Source: Streptomyces violaceoruber
Lineage (GTDB): Bacteria; Actinomycetota; Actinomycetes; Streptomycetales; Streptomycetaceae
Reading direction: 5' to 3'
Assembly: GCF_033406955.1 (NCBI RefSeq)
Contig: NZ_CP137734.1
Span: 6,324,001-6,388,000 of the forward strand
Length of the DNA stretch: 64,000 bases
In this document: positions 31,638 through 41,114 of the stretch, piece after piece
Numbering within the stretch: the stretch's first letter is position 1
Layout: each line of letters starts with the position of its first letter
Notes under the pieces: generated by a model
Told to the model about the DNA's origin: nothing
Databases searched by the model: none
What the model saw: the letters and a program-made list of their open reading frames with translations, nothing else
Program-made: the position numbers and the translations under genes

Positions 31638-34439
31638 TCACTTGCCGAGCCGGGCCTTCGTGTACCGGGTCGGCTCCGCCGTGGCCGGGTCCTCCGGCCA
31701 CGGATGCTTCGGGTACCGGCCGCGCAGCTCCGCCCGTACGCCGGTGTAGCCGTCCTTCCAGAACGAGGCCAGGTCGGCGGTGACCGCGGCCGGCCGGCCG
31801 GCCGGGGACAGGAGATGCACGAGAAGCGGCACCCCGGCGATCTCGGGCGACCGCTGGAGCCCGAACATCTCCTGCAACTTCACCGCGAGTACGGGCTGTT
31901 CGGGGTCGTCGTAGTCGATCCGGATCCTGGACCCACTGGGGACGAGGATTCGCTCGGGGGCCAGCTCGTCGAGCCGCGTCGCCTCCCCGGAGGCCCAGGG
32001 CAGCAAGCGCGTCAGCGCCTGCCCGGCGTCGATCCGCCCCAGGTCGGCCCGCCGCCGGGCCCGGCTCAGCTCGGGCTCCAGCCACTCGTCCGCGCGCGCG
32101 AGCAGGGCGTCGTCGGTGACGTCCGGCCAGGGTTCGCCCAGCCGGCGCCGCAGGAACGCGAGCCGCTTGCGCAGCAGGCCGGCGTCGGCCGAACGCCGCA
32201 GCAGCCCGAGCCCTTCCCGCCGCAGCCCCTCCAGCAGGGCGCCTCGCACGAGTACAGGGTCGGCGTCGGCGAGGGGCCGCACCGCGAGTTCCACCGCCCC
32301 GAGCCGTTCGACCCGCCGGGCCACCACGTCGCCGTCGGCCCAGTGCACCTCGTCGCGCTCCGTCAGCAGCGCCCCCGCCGCGAGCCGGGCCGTCTCCTCG
32401 TCGACGGCCGCGCCGAGCTGCACGCGCGCGTGCCCCCTTCCCACGGGCCGGTCGGCCACGGCGACGGCGATCCACGGCGCCCCGCGCAGTGCCGACGCCT
32501 GCGGGAGTTCGGCCCGGGTGCCGGAGACCATCAGATACGAACCGCCGTCCTTCCTGGCCACCCGCTCCGGAAACGCCAGCGCGGCGACCAGCCCGGCGAG
32601 AACGTCCTCACCGACCCGCTCCCCCCGCCCACCGTCCGCGCCCTCGACGGTGGCACGCTGTCCCCGCCGGTCGTCGCCGCCCTCGACGGTGGCGCGCTGT
32701 CTCCGCCGGTCGTCGCCGCTCTCGACGGTGGCGCGCTGTCCCCGCCGGTCGTCGCCGCCCTCCGCGGCGGCCCTCAGCCGCCGCACCTCGGCCCGCCACC
32801 GGGCTCCGTACGCGTCCCCTCCGCGCCGGGCGGCCCGCAGTACGGACACGAGGTCGTCCCCGTACTCCCGGGGCGCCTCCTCACTCAACAGGCCCACCAC
32901 CTCGGCCACCACCTCGGCCCCACCGCTCCTGAGGCCGTCCGCCCCGGGGACGCCGGCCCCGGCTGCGGCCGGTCCCGCGGTGCCGCCGCCGGCGTGTCCC
33001 GGTGCCGAGGGCCTCGTCGGGGAGGCGCCCGTACCCGCACCGGAACGGCCCGCGGGCGCCGCCGCTCCCGGGGCGGTTCGGGGTGAAACCCCCGCACCCG
33101 GCTCCGCCGCGTCCAGCAGTGCCCGGCCCAGCCGGGGATGCAGGCCGAGCCGGGACAGGCGTACGCCCCGCTCCGTCGCGCGCCCCGCGGGGTCCACGGC
33201 GCCGACCGCCTCCAGCACCGACCGGGCGGCCGTCATCGCCCCGCCGGGCGGTGGGTCGAGCAGCGCCAGACCGGACGCGTCCGGATCGCCCCAGCAGGCC
33301 GCCTGCAGCGCGAACGCCGTCAGGTCGGCCACCTTGATCTCCGGCGCCGGGAACCGCGGCAGACGGGTGTCCTCCGCCTCCGTCCAGCAGCGGTACACCA
33401 CCCCGGGCGCCTCGCGTCCGGCGCGGCCCGCCCGCTGCCGCGCCGCCGCCCGCGAGGCCCGTACCGTCGTCAGCGCGCTCAGCCCGCGCGCGTGGTCCAC
33501 CCTCGGCTCCCGCGCCAGGCCCGCGTCCACGACCACCCGCACGCCCGGGACCGTCAGCGACGACTCGGCCACCGAGGTCGCCAGCACCACCCTGCGCCGC
33601 GCCCCGGGCGCCAGCACCGCGTCCTGCACGGCAGCGGGCGCCCGCCCGTGCACCTGAAGCACATCGACGTCCTCCAGCGCCCCGAGCAGACCGGCGACGC
33701 GGGAGATCTCGCCCACCCCCGGCAGGAAACACAGGACGTCCCCGTCCCGCTCGGCCAGCGCCCGCCGCACCACCGAGGCCACGTGGGCGAGCAGCGCCGG
33801 GTCCACCCGCATCCCGTGCGGCGGGCGCACCGCACGCGCCGGCGGCGCCCACACGGTCTCGACGGGACAGGAGACGCCGTGCGCCTCGACGACCGGCGCG
33901 CCGCCCAGCAGCCGGGACCAGCCCTCCGCGTCGGTCGTGGCCGACGCGGCCACCAGCCGCAGCTCGGGCCGCAGGGCCTGCCGCACGTCCCACAGGAACG
34001 CCGCCGACGTGTCCGCGTCCAGGTGCCGCTCGTGGCACTCGTCCAGCACCACCGCGTCGACGCCCGCCAGCTCCTGGTCCCGCTGGAGCCGCTGCAACAG
34101 CACGCCCGTCGTGACGACCTCCACGCGCGCGCGGCGCCCCACGACCCGCTCCCCGCGCACGGTGTACCCGACACTCGCGCCCGGCCTCTCACCCAGCAGC
34201 CACGCCATACGCCGGGCCGCCGCCCGCGCGGCGATCCGCCGCGGCTCGGCCACCACCACGCGCCGCGCCGGAACACCCTCCCCGTCCAGCAGCCCGGCCA
34301 GCGCCAGCGGCACCAGCGTCGTCTTGCCGGTGCCGGGCGGCGCGACCAGCACCGCCGTGCCGTGCTCCTCCAGGGCGTCGTGCAGCGCGGGCAGGGCGCC
34401 GCGCACGGGCAGCGCGTCCAGGGCGTCGTAACGGATCAC
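31638..34439 (-). CDS. hrpB: ATP-dependent RNA helicase HrpB
   Basis: 933 residues from GTG, longer than the usual 810-840. The DExH core begins with Walker A APPGTGKTT near residue 34 and continues with DECHERH; the second RecA-like domain has QRAGRAGR. The HrpB-specific C-terminal region ends with PKHPWPEDPATAEPT. The extra length comes from two low-complexity inserts after the helicase core: a Gly/Ala/Pro-rich stretch of about 55 residues and a 13-residue tandem repeat (see the repeat feature). Its role in bacteria is not well known, probably RNA handling in the cytoplasm. Confidence 0.93.
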   Translation of the reverse strand: MIRYDALDALPVRGALPALHDALEEHGTAVLVAPPGTGKTTLVPLALAGLLDGEGVPARRVVVAEPRRIAARAAARRMAWLLGERPGASVGYTVRGERVVGRRARVEVVTTGVLLQRLQRDQELAGVDAVVLDECHERHLDADTSAAFLWDVRQALRPELRLVAASATTDAEGWSRLLGGAPVVEAHGVSCPVETVWAPPARAVRPPHGMRVDPALLAHVASVVRRALAERDGDVLCFLPGVGEISRVAGLLGALEDVDVLQVHGRAPAAVQDAVLAPGARRRVVLATSVAESSLTVPGVRVVVDAGLAREPRVDHARGLSALTTVRASRAAARQRAGRAGREAPGVVYRCWTEAEDTRLPRFPAPEIKVADLTAFALQAACWGDPDASGLALLDPPPGGAMTAARSVLEAVGAVDPAGRATERGVRLSRLGLHPRLGRALLDAAEPGAGVSPRTAPGAAAPAGRSGAGTGASPTRPSAPGHAGGGTAGPAAAGAGVPGADGLRSGGAEVVAEVVGLLSEEAPREYGDDLVSVLRAARRGGDAYGARWRAEVRRLRAAAEGGDDRRGQRATVESGDDRRRQRATVEGGDDRRGQRATVEGADGGRGERVGEDVLAGLVAALAFPERVARKDGGSYLMVSGTRAELPQASALRGAPWIAVAVADRPVGRGHARVQLGAAVDEETARLAAGALLTERDEVHWADGDVVARRVERLGAVELAVRPLADADPVLVRGALLEGLRREGLGLLRRSADAGLLRKRLAFLRRRLGEPWPDVTDDALLARADEWLEPELSRARRRADLGRIDAGQALTRLLPWASGEATRLDELAPERILVPSGSRIRIDYDDPEQPVLAVKLQEMFGLQRSPEIAGVPLLVHLLSPAGRPAAVTADLASFWKDGYTGVRAELRGRYPKHPWPEDPATAEPTRYTKARLGK
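32643..32759 (-). repeat. Three 39-bp tandem repeats inside hrpB
   Basis: Units at 32643, 32682 and 32721 are nearly identical. They add a repeated 13-residue sequence (EGGDDRRGQRATV) in frame, so the gene stays open. Repeat number could differ between strains. Confidence 0.9.
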
Positions 34440-34505
34440 GCCCCCAGTGTCGTACGTCCGCGAAAGCGCCCTCCACGCGCGCGTGGACCCGCCTCCCGGT
34501 ACGGC

Positions 34506-35168
34506 TCAGTCGCGCTCGCAGACGAAGATCGCCGTCCCCGGGATCAGATGCCCGCGCAGCGGCGACCAGCCGCCCCACTCCGAGGTGTTCCAGTCCGGCC
34601 ACTCCGGCTCCACCAGGTCCACCAGCCGGAACCCGGAGGTCACCACGTCCCGCACCCGGTCACCGAGCGTCCTGTGGTGCTCGACGTACACCGCGAGGCC
34701 CTCGTCGTCCTGCTCGACGTACGGCGTCCGGTCGAAGTACGAGCCGGAGACCGACAGCCCCTCGGGGCCCGGCTCGTCCGGGAACGCCCAGCGCAGCGGG
34801 TGCGTGACCGAGAAGACGAAGCGGCCGCCGGGCCGCAGCACGCGGCGCACCTCCCGCAGCACCAGCCGCGGGTCGGCGACGAAGGGCAGCGCCCCGTACG
34901 CCGAGCACGCCAGGTCGAACGAGCCGTCCGCGAAGGGCAGCACCGACGCGTCGGCGCACACCAGGGGGAACGAGACGCCGATGCGCAGGGCGTGCTGGAG
35001 CTGGCGGTGGGAGAGGTCGAGGGCCACCGGACGGGCACCCTGGGCGGTCAGCCAGCGCGAGCACTGGGCGGCGCCGGCGCCGAGCTCCAGGACGTCCCTG
35101 CCCTTCAGGTCCTCCGGCGGGCCCAGCAGCTCGGCCTCCACCTCGTCCAGGCCCTCGGGACACCACAC
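34506..35168 (-). CDS. SAM-dependent methyltransferase, class I, N-terminus uncertain
   Basis: From the first usable start (GTG) the protein has 220 residues. The SAM site is DVLELGAGAAQCSRWL, with acidic D in ARPVALDLS and the later FDLACSAYGALPF. The reading frame stays open for about 65 more codons upstream and encodes SSRANRGWWDRNADEYQ, the normal beginning of this methyltransferase family, but that stretch has no ATG, GTG, TTG or CTG. Either a rare start codon is used, or a base change or sequence error removed the real start near 35330. The substrate is unknown. Confidence 0.8.
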   Translation of the reverse strand: MWCPEGLDEVEAELLGPPEDLKGRDVLELGAGAAQCSRWLTAQGARPVALDLSHRQLQHALRIGVSFPLVCADASVLPFADGSFDLACSAYGALPFVADPRLVLREVRRVLRPGGRFVFSVTHPLRWAFPDEPGPEGLSVSGSYFDRTPYVEQDDEGLAVYVEHHRTLGDRVRDVVTSGFRLVDLVEPEWPDWNTSEWGGWSPLRGHLIPGTAIFVCERD

Positions 35169-35464
35169 GAAGCGGTCGTCGCCGAGGAAGGTGCCGTGCT
35201 CGGTCTGGTACTCGTCCGCGTTCCGGTCCCACCAGCCGCGGTTGGCGCGGGAACTCTCCGTGACCCCGGCGGCACGCCGGGTGGCCTCGGGCTCGGATGC
35301 TTCGACTCCCTCTTGGATGACCGGCTCCCTCGTACTAGTCTGCGGGCTCTTCCGTGCCGCCCGCCCCGCGTGTCACGCAGGGGCATCCAGGGGTCCGTGT
35401 GGCCTCGGGAGACGGCTTTTGTGCCGGGTATGCGACGATCCGCCCCGGGTGTGCGGCTTCGCGC

Positions 35465-35493
35465 ATTGACCCTGCCCGGCTGCCCCCGTATGC
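35465..35493 (+). promoter_or_regulatory. Sigma-70/HrdB-type promoter of rpsA
   Basis: TTGACC and TATGCT are separated by exactly 17 bp, the best match to a vegetative promoter in the window. Transcription would start near 35500 and give a leader of about 190 nt, long enough for autoregulation by S1 protein. The leader holds no hairpin I could identify with confidence. Confidence 0.8.
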
Positions 35494-35692
35494 TACAAGT
35501 TGCGCTGCGGGCCTGCGCACCTCAGACGTAGCAGGTCGCGCTCGCATCTGTTGTATGTCCCCTCGGTTCTCGAGGCGTCACCAGTGGATTTCGGTGACGC
35601 TTCCTTGGCTGTCCGGCTTCGGCAGAGCGAAACGGGCTCCCGGCGTAAGCAGTACCTACGACTTCAATGTCCGTACCGGAGCCCTTTCCCAC

Positions 35693-37201
35693 ATGACGAG
35701 CAGCACCGAGACCACCGCCACCACCCCGCAGGTTGCGGTCAACGACATCGGTAACGAGGAAGCCTTCCTCGCCGCGATCGACGAGACGATCAAGTACTTC
35801 AACGACGGCGACATCGTCGACGGCGTCATCGTGAAGGTCGACCGGGACGAGGTCCTGCTCGACATCGGTTACAAGACCGAAGGTGTCATCCCGAGCCGCG
35901 AGCTCTCGATCAAGCACGACGTCGACCCCAACGAGGTCGTCGCCGTCGGTGACGAGATCGAGGCCCTTGTTCTCCAGAAGGAGGACAAGGAAGGCCGCCT
36001 GATCCTTTCGAAGAAGCGTGCCCAGTACGAGCGGGCCTGGGGCACCATCGAGAAGATCAAGGAAGAGGACGGCATCGTCACCGGTACCGTCATCGAGGTC
36101 GTCAAGGGTGGTCTCATCCTCGACATCGGCCTCCGCGGCTTCCTCCCGGCCTCCCTGGTCGAGATGCGCCGCGTCCGCGACCTCCAGCCCTACGTGGGCA
36201 AGGAGCTCGAGGCGAAGATCATCGAGCTGGACAAGAACCGCAACAACGTGGTCCTGTCCCGCCGTGCCTGGCTGGAGCAGACCCAGTCCGAGGTCCGCCA
36301 GACGTTCCTCACGACCCTCCAGAAGGGTCAGGTCCGTTCCGGCGTCGTCTCCTCGATCGTCAACTTCGGTGCCTTCGTGGACCTGGGTGGCGTCGACGGT
36401 CTGGTCCACGTCTCCGAGCTGTCCTGGAAGCACATCGACCACCCGTCCGAGGTTGTCGAGGTCGGCCAGGAGGTCACCGTCGAGGTCCTCGACGTCGACA
36501 TGGACCGCGAGCGTGTCTCCCTGTCGCTGAAGGCGACCCAGGAAGACCCGTGGCAGCAGTTCGCCCGCACCCACCAGATCGGCCAGGTCGTGCCCGGCAA
36601 GGTCACGAAGCTGGTGCCGTTCGGTGCGTTCGTCCGCGTGGACGAGGGTATCGAGGGTCTGGTCCACATCTCCGAGCTGGCCGAGCGCCACGTGGAGATC
36701 CCGGAGCAGGTCGTCCAGGTCAACGACGAGATCTTCGTCAAGGTCATCGACATCGACCTCGAGCGCCGCCGCATCAGCCTCTCGCTGAAGCAGGCCAACG
36801 AGGCCTTCGGTGCCGACCCGTCGACGGTCGAGTTCGACCCGACCCTGTACGGCATGGCCGCGTCGTACGACGACCAGGGCAACTACATCTACCCCGAGGG
36901 CTTCGACCCCGAGACCAACGACTGGCTCGAGGGCTACGAGACCCAGCGCGAGGCGTGGGAGACCCAGTACGCCGAGGCGCAGACCCGCTTCGAGCAGCAC
37001 CAGGCGCAGGTCATCAAGTCCCGCGAGGCGGACGAGAAGGCCGCTGCCGAGGGTGTCGACACCGCGGGTGCGGCTCCGGCCGCGTCCGGTGGTGGCGGCG
37101 GCGGCTCGTACTCCTCCGAGGGCGGCGACAACTCCGGCGCCCTGGCGTCGGACGAGGCGCTGGCCGCGCTGCGCGAGAAGCTGGCCGGCGGCCAGAGCTG
37201 A
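35693..37201 (+). CDS. rpsA: 30S ribosomal protein S1
   Basis: 502 residues with four S1 RNA-binding domains at about 35-105, 120-190, 205-275 and 290-360, the actinobacterial number. The repeated pattern is GxVxxxVxFGAFVDLGG followed by VHVSELSW. A disordered Ala/Gly-rich and acidic tail (GGGGGGSYSSEGG) follows from about 440. Lower third-position G/C bias and frequent GGT and CGT codons show high expression. It helps bring mRNA to the ribosome. The ATG has only a weak GGAG upstream, in keeping with an S1 gene. Confidence 0.97.
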   Translation: MTSSTETTATTPQVAVNDIGNEEAFLAAIDETIKYFNDGDIVDGVIVKVDRDEVLLDIGYKTEGVIPSRELSIKHDVDPNEVVAVGDEIEALVLQKEDKEGRLILSKKRAQYERAWGTIEKIKEEDGIVTGTVIEVVKGGLILDIGLRGFLPASLVEMRRVRDLQPYVGKELEAKIIELDKNRNNVVLSRRAWLEQTQSEVRQTFLTTLQKGQVRSGVVSSIVNFGAFVDLGGVDGLVHVSELSWKHIDHPSEVVEVGQEVTVEVLDVDMDRERVSLSLKATQEDPWQQFARTHQIGQVVPGKVTKLVPFGAFVRVDEGIEGLVHISELAERHVEIPEQVVQVNDEIFVKVIDIDLERRRISLSLKQANEAFGADPSTVEFDPTLYGMAASYDDQGNYIYPEGFDPETNDWLEGYETQREAWETQYAEAQTRFEQHQAQVIKSREADEKAAAEGVDTAGAAPAASGGGGGGSYSSEGGDNSGALASDEALAALREKLAGGQS

Positions 37202-37253
37202 AGCTCTGCACCGGCCGCTGACACACAGCGGTTGAAGCACGACGGTTGACTGA

Positions 37254-37281
37254 GGGGCCGCACCTTTCGAGGTGCGGCCCC
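37254..37281 (+). terminator. Strong rpsA terminator with TTCG tetraloop
   Basis: GGGGCCGCACCT and AGGTGCGGCCCC form a perfect 12-bp stem closed by TTCG, followed by TTCAG. Confidence 0.93.
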
Positions 37282-37358
37282 TTCAGTGCGTCTCCCCGGG
37301 AATGCCCCACCCCGCAAGGGTGTTGTGACGTACGAACACGAGGAGGGGAGCGGTCACC

Positions 37359-38297
37359 GTGCTTGATCCGCAGGATTTGTACACCTGGGAGCCGAAGGGC
37401 CTTGCCGTCGTCGACATGGCACTCGCCCAGGAGTCGGCCGGACTGGTCATGCTGTACCACTTCGACGGATACATCGACGCCGGGGAGACCGGCGACCAGA
37501 TCGTCGACCAGGTGCTCGACTCGCTGCCCCACCAGGTCGTCGCCCGCTTCGACCACGACCGGCTCGTGGACTACCGGGCCCGTCGGCCGCTGCTGACCTT
37601 CAAGCGGGACACCTGGTCGGACTACGAGGAACCCACCATCGAGGTGCGGCTCGTGCAGGACGCCACCGGCGCGCCCTTCCTGTTCCTGTCCGGTCCCGAG
37701 CCGGACGTGGAGTGGGAGCGCTTCGCCGCGGCCGTGGGGCAGATCGTGGAGCGGCTGGGCGTCCGCCTGTCGGTGAGCTTCCACGGCATTCCCATGGGCG
37801 TCCCGCACACCCGGCCCGTCGGCATCACCCCGCACGGCAGCCGGACCGACCTCGTGCCGGGCCATCGCAGCCCCTTCGAGGAGGCGCAGGTCCCCGGCAG
37901 CGCGGAGGCACTCGTCGAGTACCGGCTCGCGCAGGCCGGCCACGACGTCCTCGGCGTCGCCGCGCACGTCCCGCACTACGTCGCCCGCTCCGCGTACCCG
38001 GACGCGGCGCTGACCGTCCTGGAGGCGATCACCGCGGCGACCGGCCTGGTCCTGCCGGGCATCGCGCACTCCCTGCGCACGGACGCCCACCGCACCCAGA
38101 CGGAGATCGACCGGCAGATCCAGGAGGGCGACGAGGAGCTCATCGCGCTCGTCCAGGGCCTGGAGCACCAGTACGACGCGGCCGCCGGTGCCGAGACCCG
38201 GGGCAACATGCTCGCCGAACCCGTCGAGATCCCCTCCGCCGACGAGATCGGCCGCGAGTTCGAGCGGTTCCTCGCCGAGCGGGAGGGCGACGGCTGA
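37359..38297 (+). CDS. PAC2-family protein (proteasome-assembly-chaperone-like)
   Basis: 312 residues from GTG. The PAC2 fold is seen in [23 protein letters not shown] near the start, and in [15 protein letters not shown] and the [16 protein letters not shown] strand-helix unit. In actinobacteria these proteins occur widely and some are thought to act with the proteasome or with ATP-grasp partners, but the function is unproven. The C-terminal 60 residues are a charged helix. The coaE gene follows after 32 bp. Confidence 0.9.
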
Positions 38298-38316
38298 CGC
38301 CGCGACCGGCACCCTC

Positions 38317-38322
38317 TAAGCT
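38317..38322 (+). promoter_or_regulatory. -10 box (TAAGCT) 7 nt before coaE
   Basis: TAAGCT ends seven bases before the ATG, and no Shine-Dalgarno sequence is present, so a leaderless transcript is likely. Confidence 0.5.
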
Positions 38323-38329
38323 TCCGCCC

Positions 38330-38932
38330 ATGCTGAGGGTTGGCCTGACCGGCGGGATCGGCGCCGGCAAGAGCGAGGTGTCACGGCTCCTCGTCGAGCA
38401 CGGTGCCGTACTGATCGACGCCGACAGGATCGCGCGCGAGGTCGTCGCCCCCGGAACACCGGGGCTCGCCGCGGTCGTGGCGGCGTTCGGCGAGGACGTA
38501 CTGGCCGAGGACGGCAGCCTGGACCGGCCGAAACTAGGCTCGATCGTGTTCGCCGACCCCGAGAAGCTGGCCGTCCTGAACGGCATCGTGCACCCGCTGG
38601 TCCGCGAGCGCTCCACTGCCCTCGAGGAGGCCGCCGCCGAGGACGCCGTCGTCGTCCACGACGTCCCCCTGCTCACGGAGAACGGCCTGGCGCCGCTGTA
38701 CGACCTCGTGGTCGTCGTGGACGCCGCCCCCGCCACCCAGCTCGACCGGCTGATGCGGCTGCGCGGCATGACCGAGCAGGACGCACGGGCCCGCATGGCG
38801 GCCCAGGCGACGCGCGAGCAGCGCCGGGAGATCGCGGACGTGGTCGTCGACAACGACGTACCGCTGGAGGAGCTGCGGCGGCGCGTCGAGGAGGTCTGGG
38901 ACGAACTGGTGCGCGGGGCGCACACGGAATAG
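38330..38932 (+). CDS. coaE: Dephospho-CoA kinase
   Basis: 200 residues, the standard length. It phosphorylates the 3' hydroxyl of dephospho-CoA, the last step of coenzyme A synthesis. The P-loop GGIGAGKS is at residues 8-15; the motif [12 protein letters not shown] and the LID-region arginines ([22 protein letters not shown]) are present. The actinobacterial C-terminal extension seen in mycobacteria is absent. It stands between the PAC2 and TPR genes. Confidence 0.96.
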
Positions 38933-38981
38933 CGGGTCCGGCGCGTGCGTTGATCCCTTGCAGCGAGGGAAGGACTCAGCC

Positions 38982-39362
38982 GTGCCCGAGACAAGCGGTC
39001 CGACCGGACGTACTCCGGAGACGGATGTCATCGACTTCCGTGCCGCCGAGCAACTGCTCGCGGCCCGGGACCCGCGCGGCGCGGTGAAACTGCTCGACGG
39101 TGTCATCGGCGCCCATCCCGAGAACACGGCCGCCCGGCTGCTGCGCGCGCGTGCCTTCTTCGCGGCGGCGCAACTGCGTCCGGCCGAGCTGGAGTTCACC
39201 ATCGTGCTGGAGCGCGAGCCGGACAACGCGTTCGCGCACTTCGCTCTCGCCCGCACCTACGAGCGCCGGGGCTGCCCCGGCCAGGCCCGGCGCCACTTCC
39301 GGCTCGCGGCGGCCCTGGACCCGAACCCGGAGTACCTGCAGCAGGCGCGCTTCGACTCCTGA
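38982..39362 (+). CDS. Small tetratricopeptide-repeat protein
   Basis: 126 residues from GTG with GGAAGGA upstream. It contains about three TPR units: AAEQLLAARDPRGAVKLLDGVIGAHPEN, then a second (LLRARAFFAAAQLRPAELEF) and third (FAHFALARTYERRGCPGQA), each listed here only by its key part. TPRs mediate protein contacts; the partner is unknown. It follows coaE by 49 bp. Confidence 0.85.
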   Translation: MPETSGPTGRTPETDVIDFRAAEQLLAARDPRGAVKLLDGVIGAHPENTAARLLRARAFFAAAQLRPAELEFTIVLEREPDNAFAHFALARTYERRGCPGQARRHFRLAAALDPNPEYLQQARFDS

Positions 39363-39370
39363 CCGCGCGG

Positions 39371-39628
39371 TCAGCGCCTGGGCGGCAGGTACGGCGGGAC
39401 GTCCCGGCCCGGCTGGTAGTGCGGGCCCTGGCGGAGGTGCCGGAGGATCACCGTCAGGTCGGCCGTGACGACGAGCCACAGCACCCCGCAGGCGAGCGCC
39501 CAGCCGAAGTGCCCCGTGAGCGCGAAGACGGCCGTGCCGAAGATCGCCCAGACCAGGCCCCACAGGCTCAGCCAGAACCGCGCCCGCAGGGCACTGCGCG
39601 CGGTGGCCGGTTCACTGCCCGTACGCAT
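39371..39628 (-). CDS. Small membrane protein, DUF6343-like
   Basis: 85 residues from an ATG with GGTGATCC upstream. Two membrane helices (WLSLWGLVWAIFGTAVFALT and LACGVLWLVVTADLTVIL) are separated by a short loop, with Arg on the inner side and a Pro-rich cytoplasmic tail (GRDVPPYLPPRR). The start MRTGSEPATARSALRARFWLS is typical of a family found in Streptomyces. Function unknown. It converges with the TPR gene. Confidence 0.8.
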   Translation of the reverse strand: MRTGSEPATARSALRARFWLSLWGLVWAIFGTAVFALTGHFGWALACGVLWLVVTADLTVILRHLRQGPHYQPGRDVPPYLPPRR

Positions 39629-39800
39629 CGGATCACCATCCCTGTATCGAACGTACTGCGGCGCGCGCCGAGGGGGAAACGAGGCGTGTCCGCGGACCGA
39701 CCGCACCACGGGACGGCGCGCGTTCACTCGGTCGGGTGAACCGAGGGTGAGGGGGAACGGGTGTGCGGGGGCGGGCCGTTGGACGGGTATGGAGCTGAGC

Positions 39801-40487
39801 ATGCGAGAGGGACACCAGGGGACGGGGCCCGGGGCCATCACCCCGGACGGCTGCGCGGTCGAGCTTTATACGCGGCTGCCGGTCGGAGTCGAGCCGGACA
39901 TCGTCGCCGCCGCCGTGCCCGAGGGCGCGCGGATACTGGAGCTGGGCAGCGGGGTGGGACGGATGACGCACCCCCTGCTGGAGAGGGGGTTCGGGGTCAC
40001 CGCGGTGGACGAGTCCGCCGAGATGCTGGAGCGCGTGCGCGGGGCGCGCACCATATGCAGCCCGATCGAGGACCTCGACCTCGGCGAGCGCTTCGACGCC
40101 GTGATGCTGGCGTCGTTCCTGGTGCACGCCGGGGACGTCGAGGTGCGGCGGGGCCTGCTGCGTACCTGTGCCCGGCACGTGGCGGAGGACGGCTGTGTAC
40201 TGATCCAGCGGGAGGGGGCGGACTACCACACGAATCTGCCGCGTGAGCGGGTGGACCCCAGCGGCTTCACCATCCGGATCCTGTCCGCGGACCCGGTGGG
40301 CGACGGCGTCAACTCGGTCCGGGCGGAGTACGAGTTCCCGGACGCGGTCTGGACCCAGACCTTCCGGGCCCGGCCACTGACCAGGGAGCAGTTCGAGGAG
40401 GCACTGGGGGAGGCGGGACTCGCGGTGGACCGGTATCTCACCGACGACGGGACGTGGGTGCGGGCCGTGCCCGTGCGGCAGGGGTAG
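39801..40487 (+). CDS. SAM-dependent methyltransferase
   Basis: 228 residues from an ATG with GGAG six bases upstream; an ATG 12 bases earlier (39789) is an alternative. SAM motifs: ILELGSGVGRMTHPLLERG with D in VTAVDES, then FDAVMLASFLVH. The family (methyltransferase 11/25 type) acts on small molecules, identity unknown. The plus-strand gene lies after a divergent spacer of about 160 bp from the small membrane protein gene. Confidence 0.85.
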   Translation: MREGHQGTGPGAITPDGCAVELYTRLPVGVEPDIVAAAVPEGARILELGSGVGRMTHPLLERGFGVTAVDESAEMLERVRGARTICSPIEDLDLGERFDAVMLASFLVHAGDVEVRRGLLRTCARHVAEDGCVLIQREGADYHTNLPRERVDPSGFTIRILSADPVGDGVNSVRAEYEFPDAVWTQTFRARPLTREQFEEALGEAGLAVDRYLTDDGTWVRAVPVRQG

Positions 40488-40626
40488 CGGCAAGGGCAGC
40501 CCCGGCAGCCCCGGCAGAGGCGGCAGAGGCGGAGGGGAGTGGGGGCATGGTCCGGCGATGAGTTCCGGGGCGGCGGGCGGTCTGTATCCCGACAGCAGCA
40601 CGGACCGCTCGGCTCAGGAGATCGCC

Positions 40627-41063
40627 ATGTCCGAAACCACCGCATCCCCCCCCCCGCCGTCCCGGCCCGCCCGCGCGGCCTCCGGGCCGCCCTGCGCGTC
40701 GTGCAGGTGCTCCTCGCGCTGTTCTTCGCCGTCGCGAGCGCCCTGCCCAAGCTGATCGCGCACTCCTCGGCGGCCGACACCTTCGCCGAGATGGGCTGGG
40801 GCGACACGGGCATGTACGCGGTCGGTGTCCTCGAGCTGACGGGAGCGGTCGCCCTGCTCGTCCCGGTGCTGCAATCGGTGGCGGCGACGGCGCTGAGCGC
40901 GCTGATGGTGGGCGCGTTCGTCGTCCAGCTGACCTACTTCGACGGTGCGAACGCGGCGACACCGCTGATCCTGATGGTCCCGCTCCTGGTCGTCGCCCGG
41001 GCCCGCCGCGGGCACAACGAGGAGCTGCGCCGACTGCTGCGCGCCCGGGTCCGACGCGGCTGA
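40627..41063 (+). pseudogene. DoxX-family membrane protein, frame broken at a C10 tract
   Basis: The start ATG has a perfect GGAG at seven bases and reads MSETTASPPP, then a run of ten C residues shifts it into a frame that stops at 40755. A frame with one more C (or two fewer) gives MSETTASPPPAVPARPRGLRAA followed by four membrane helices of a DoxX protein (residues about 25-130) up to 41063. DoxX-type proteins are small quinone- or thiol-linked membrane proteins. The break could be a sequencing error, a true mutation, or a slippage switch. Conceptual length with 11 C is about 145 residues. Confidence 0.75.
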
Positions 41064-41114
41064 CCGGGCGTGGACCCCCGTACACGTGACCGGGCGCGAC
41101 CCGTGCCCGCACGC

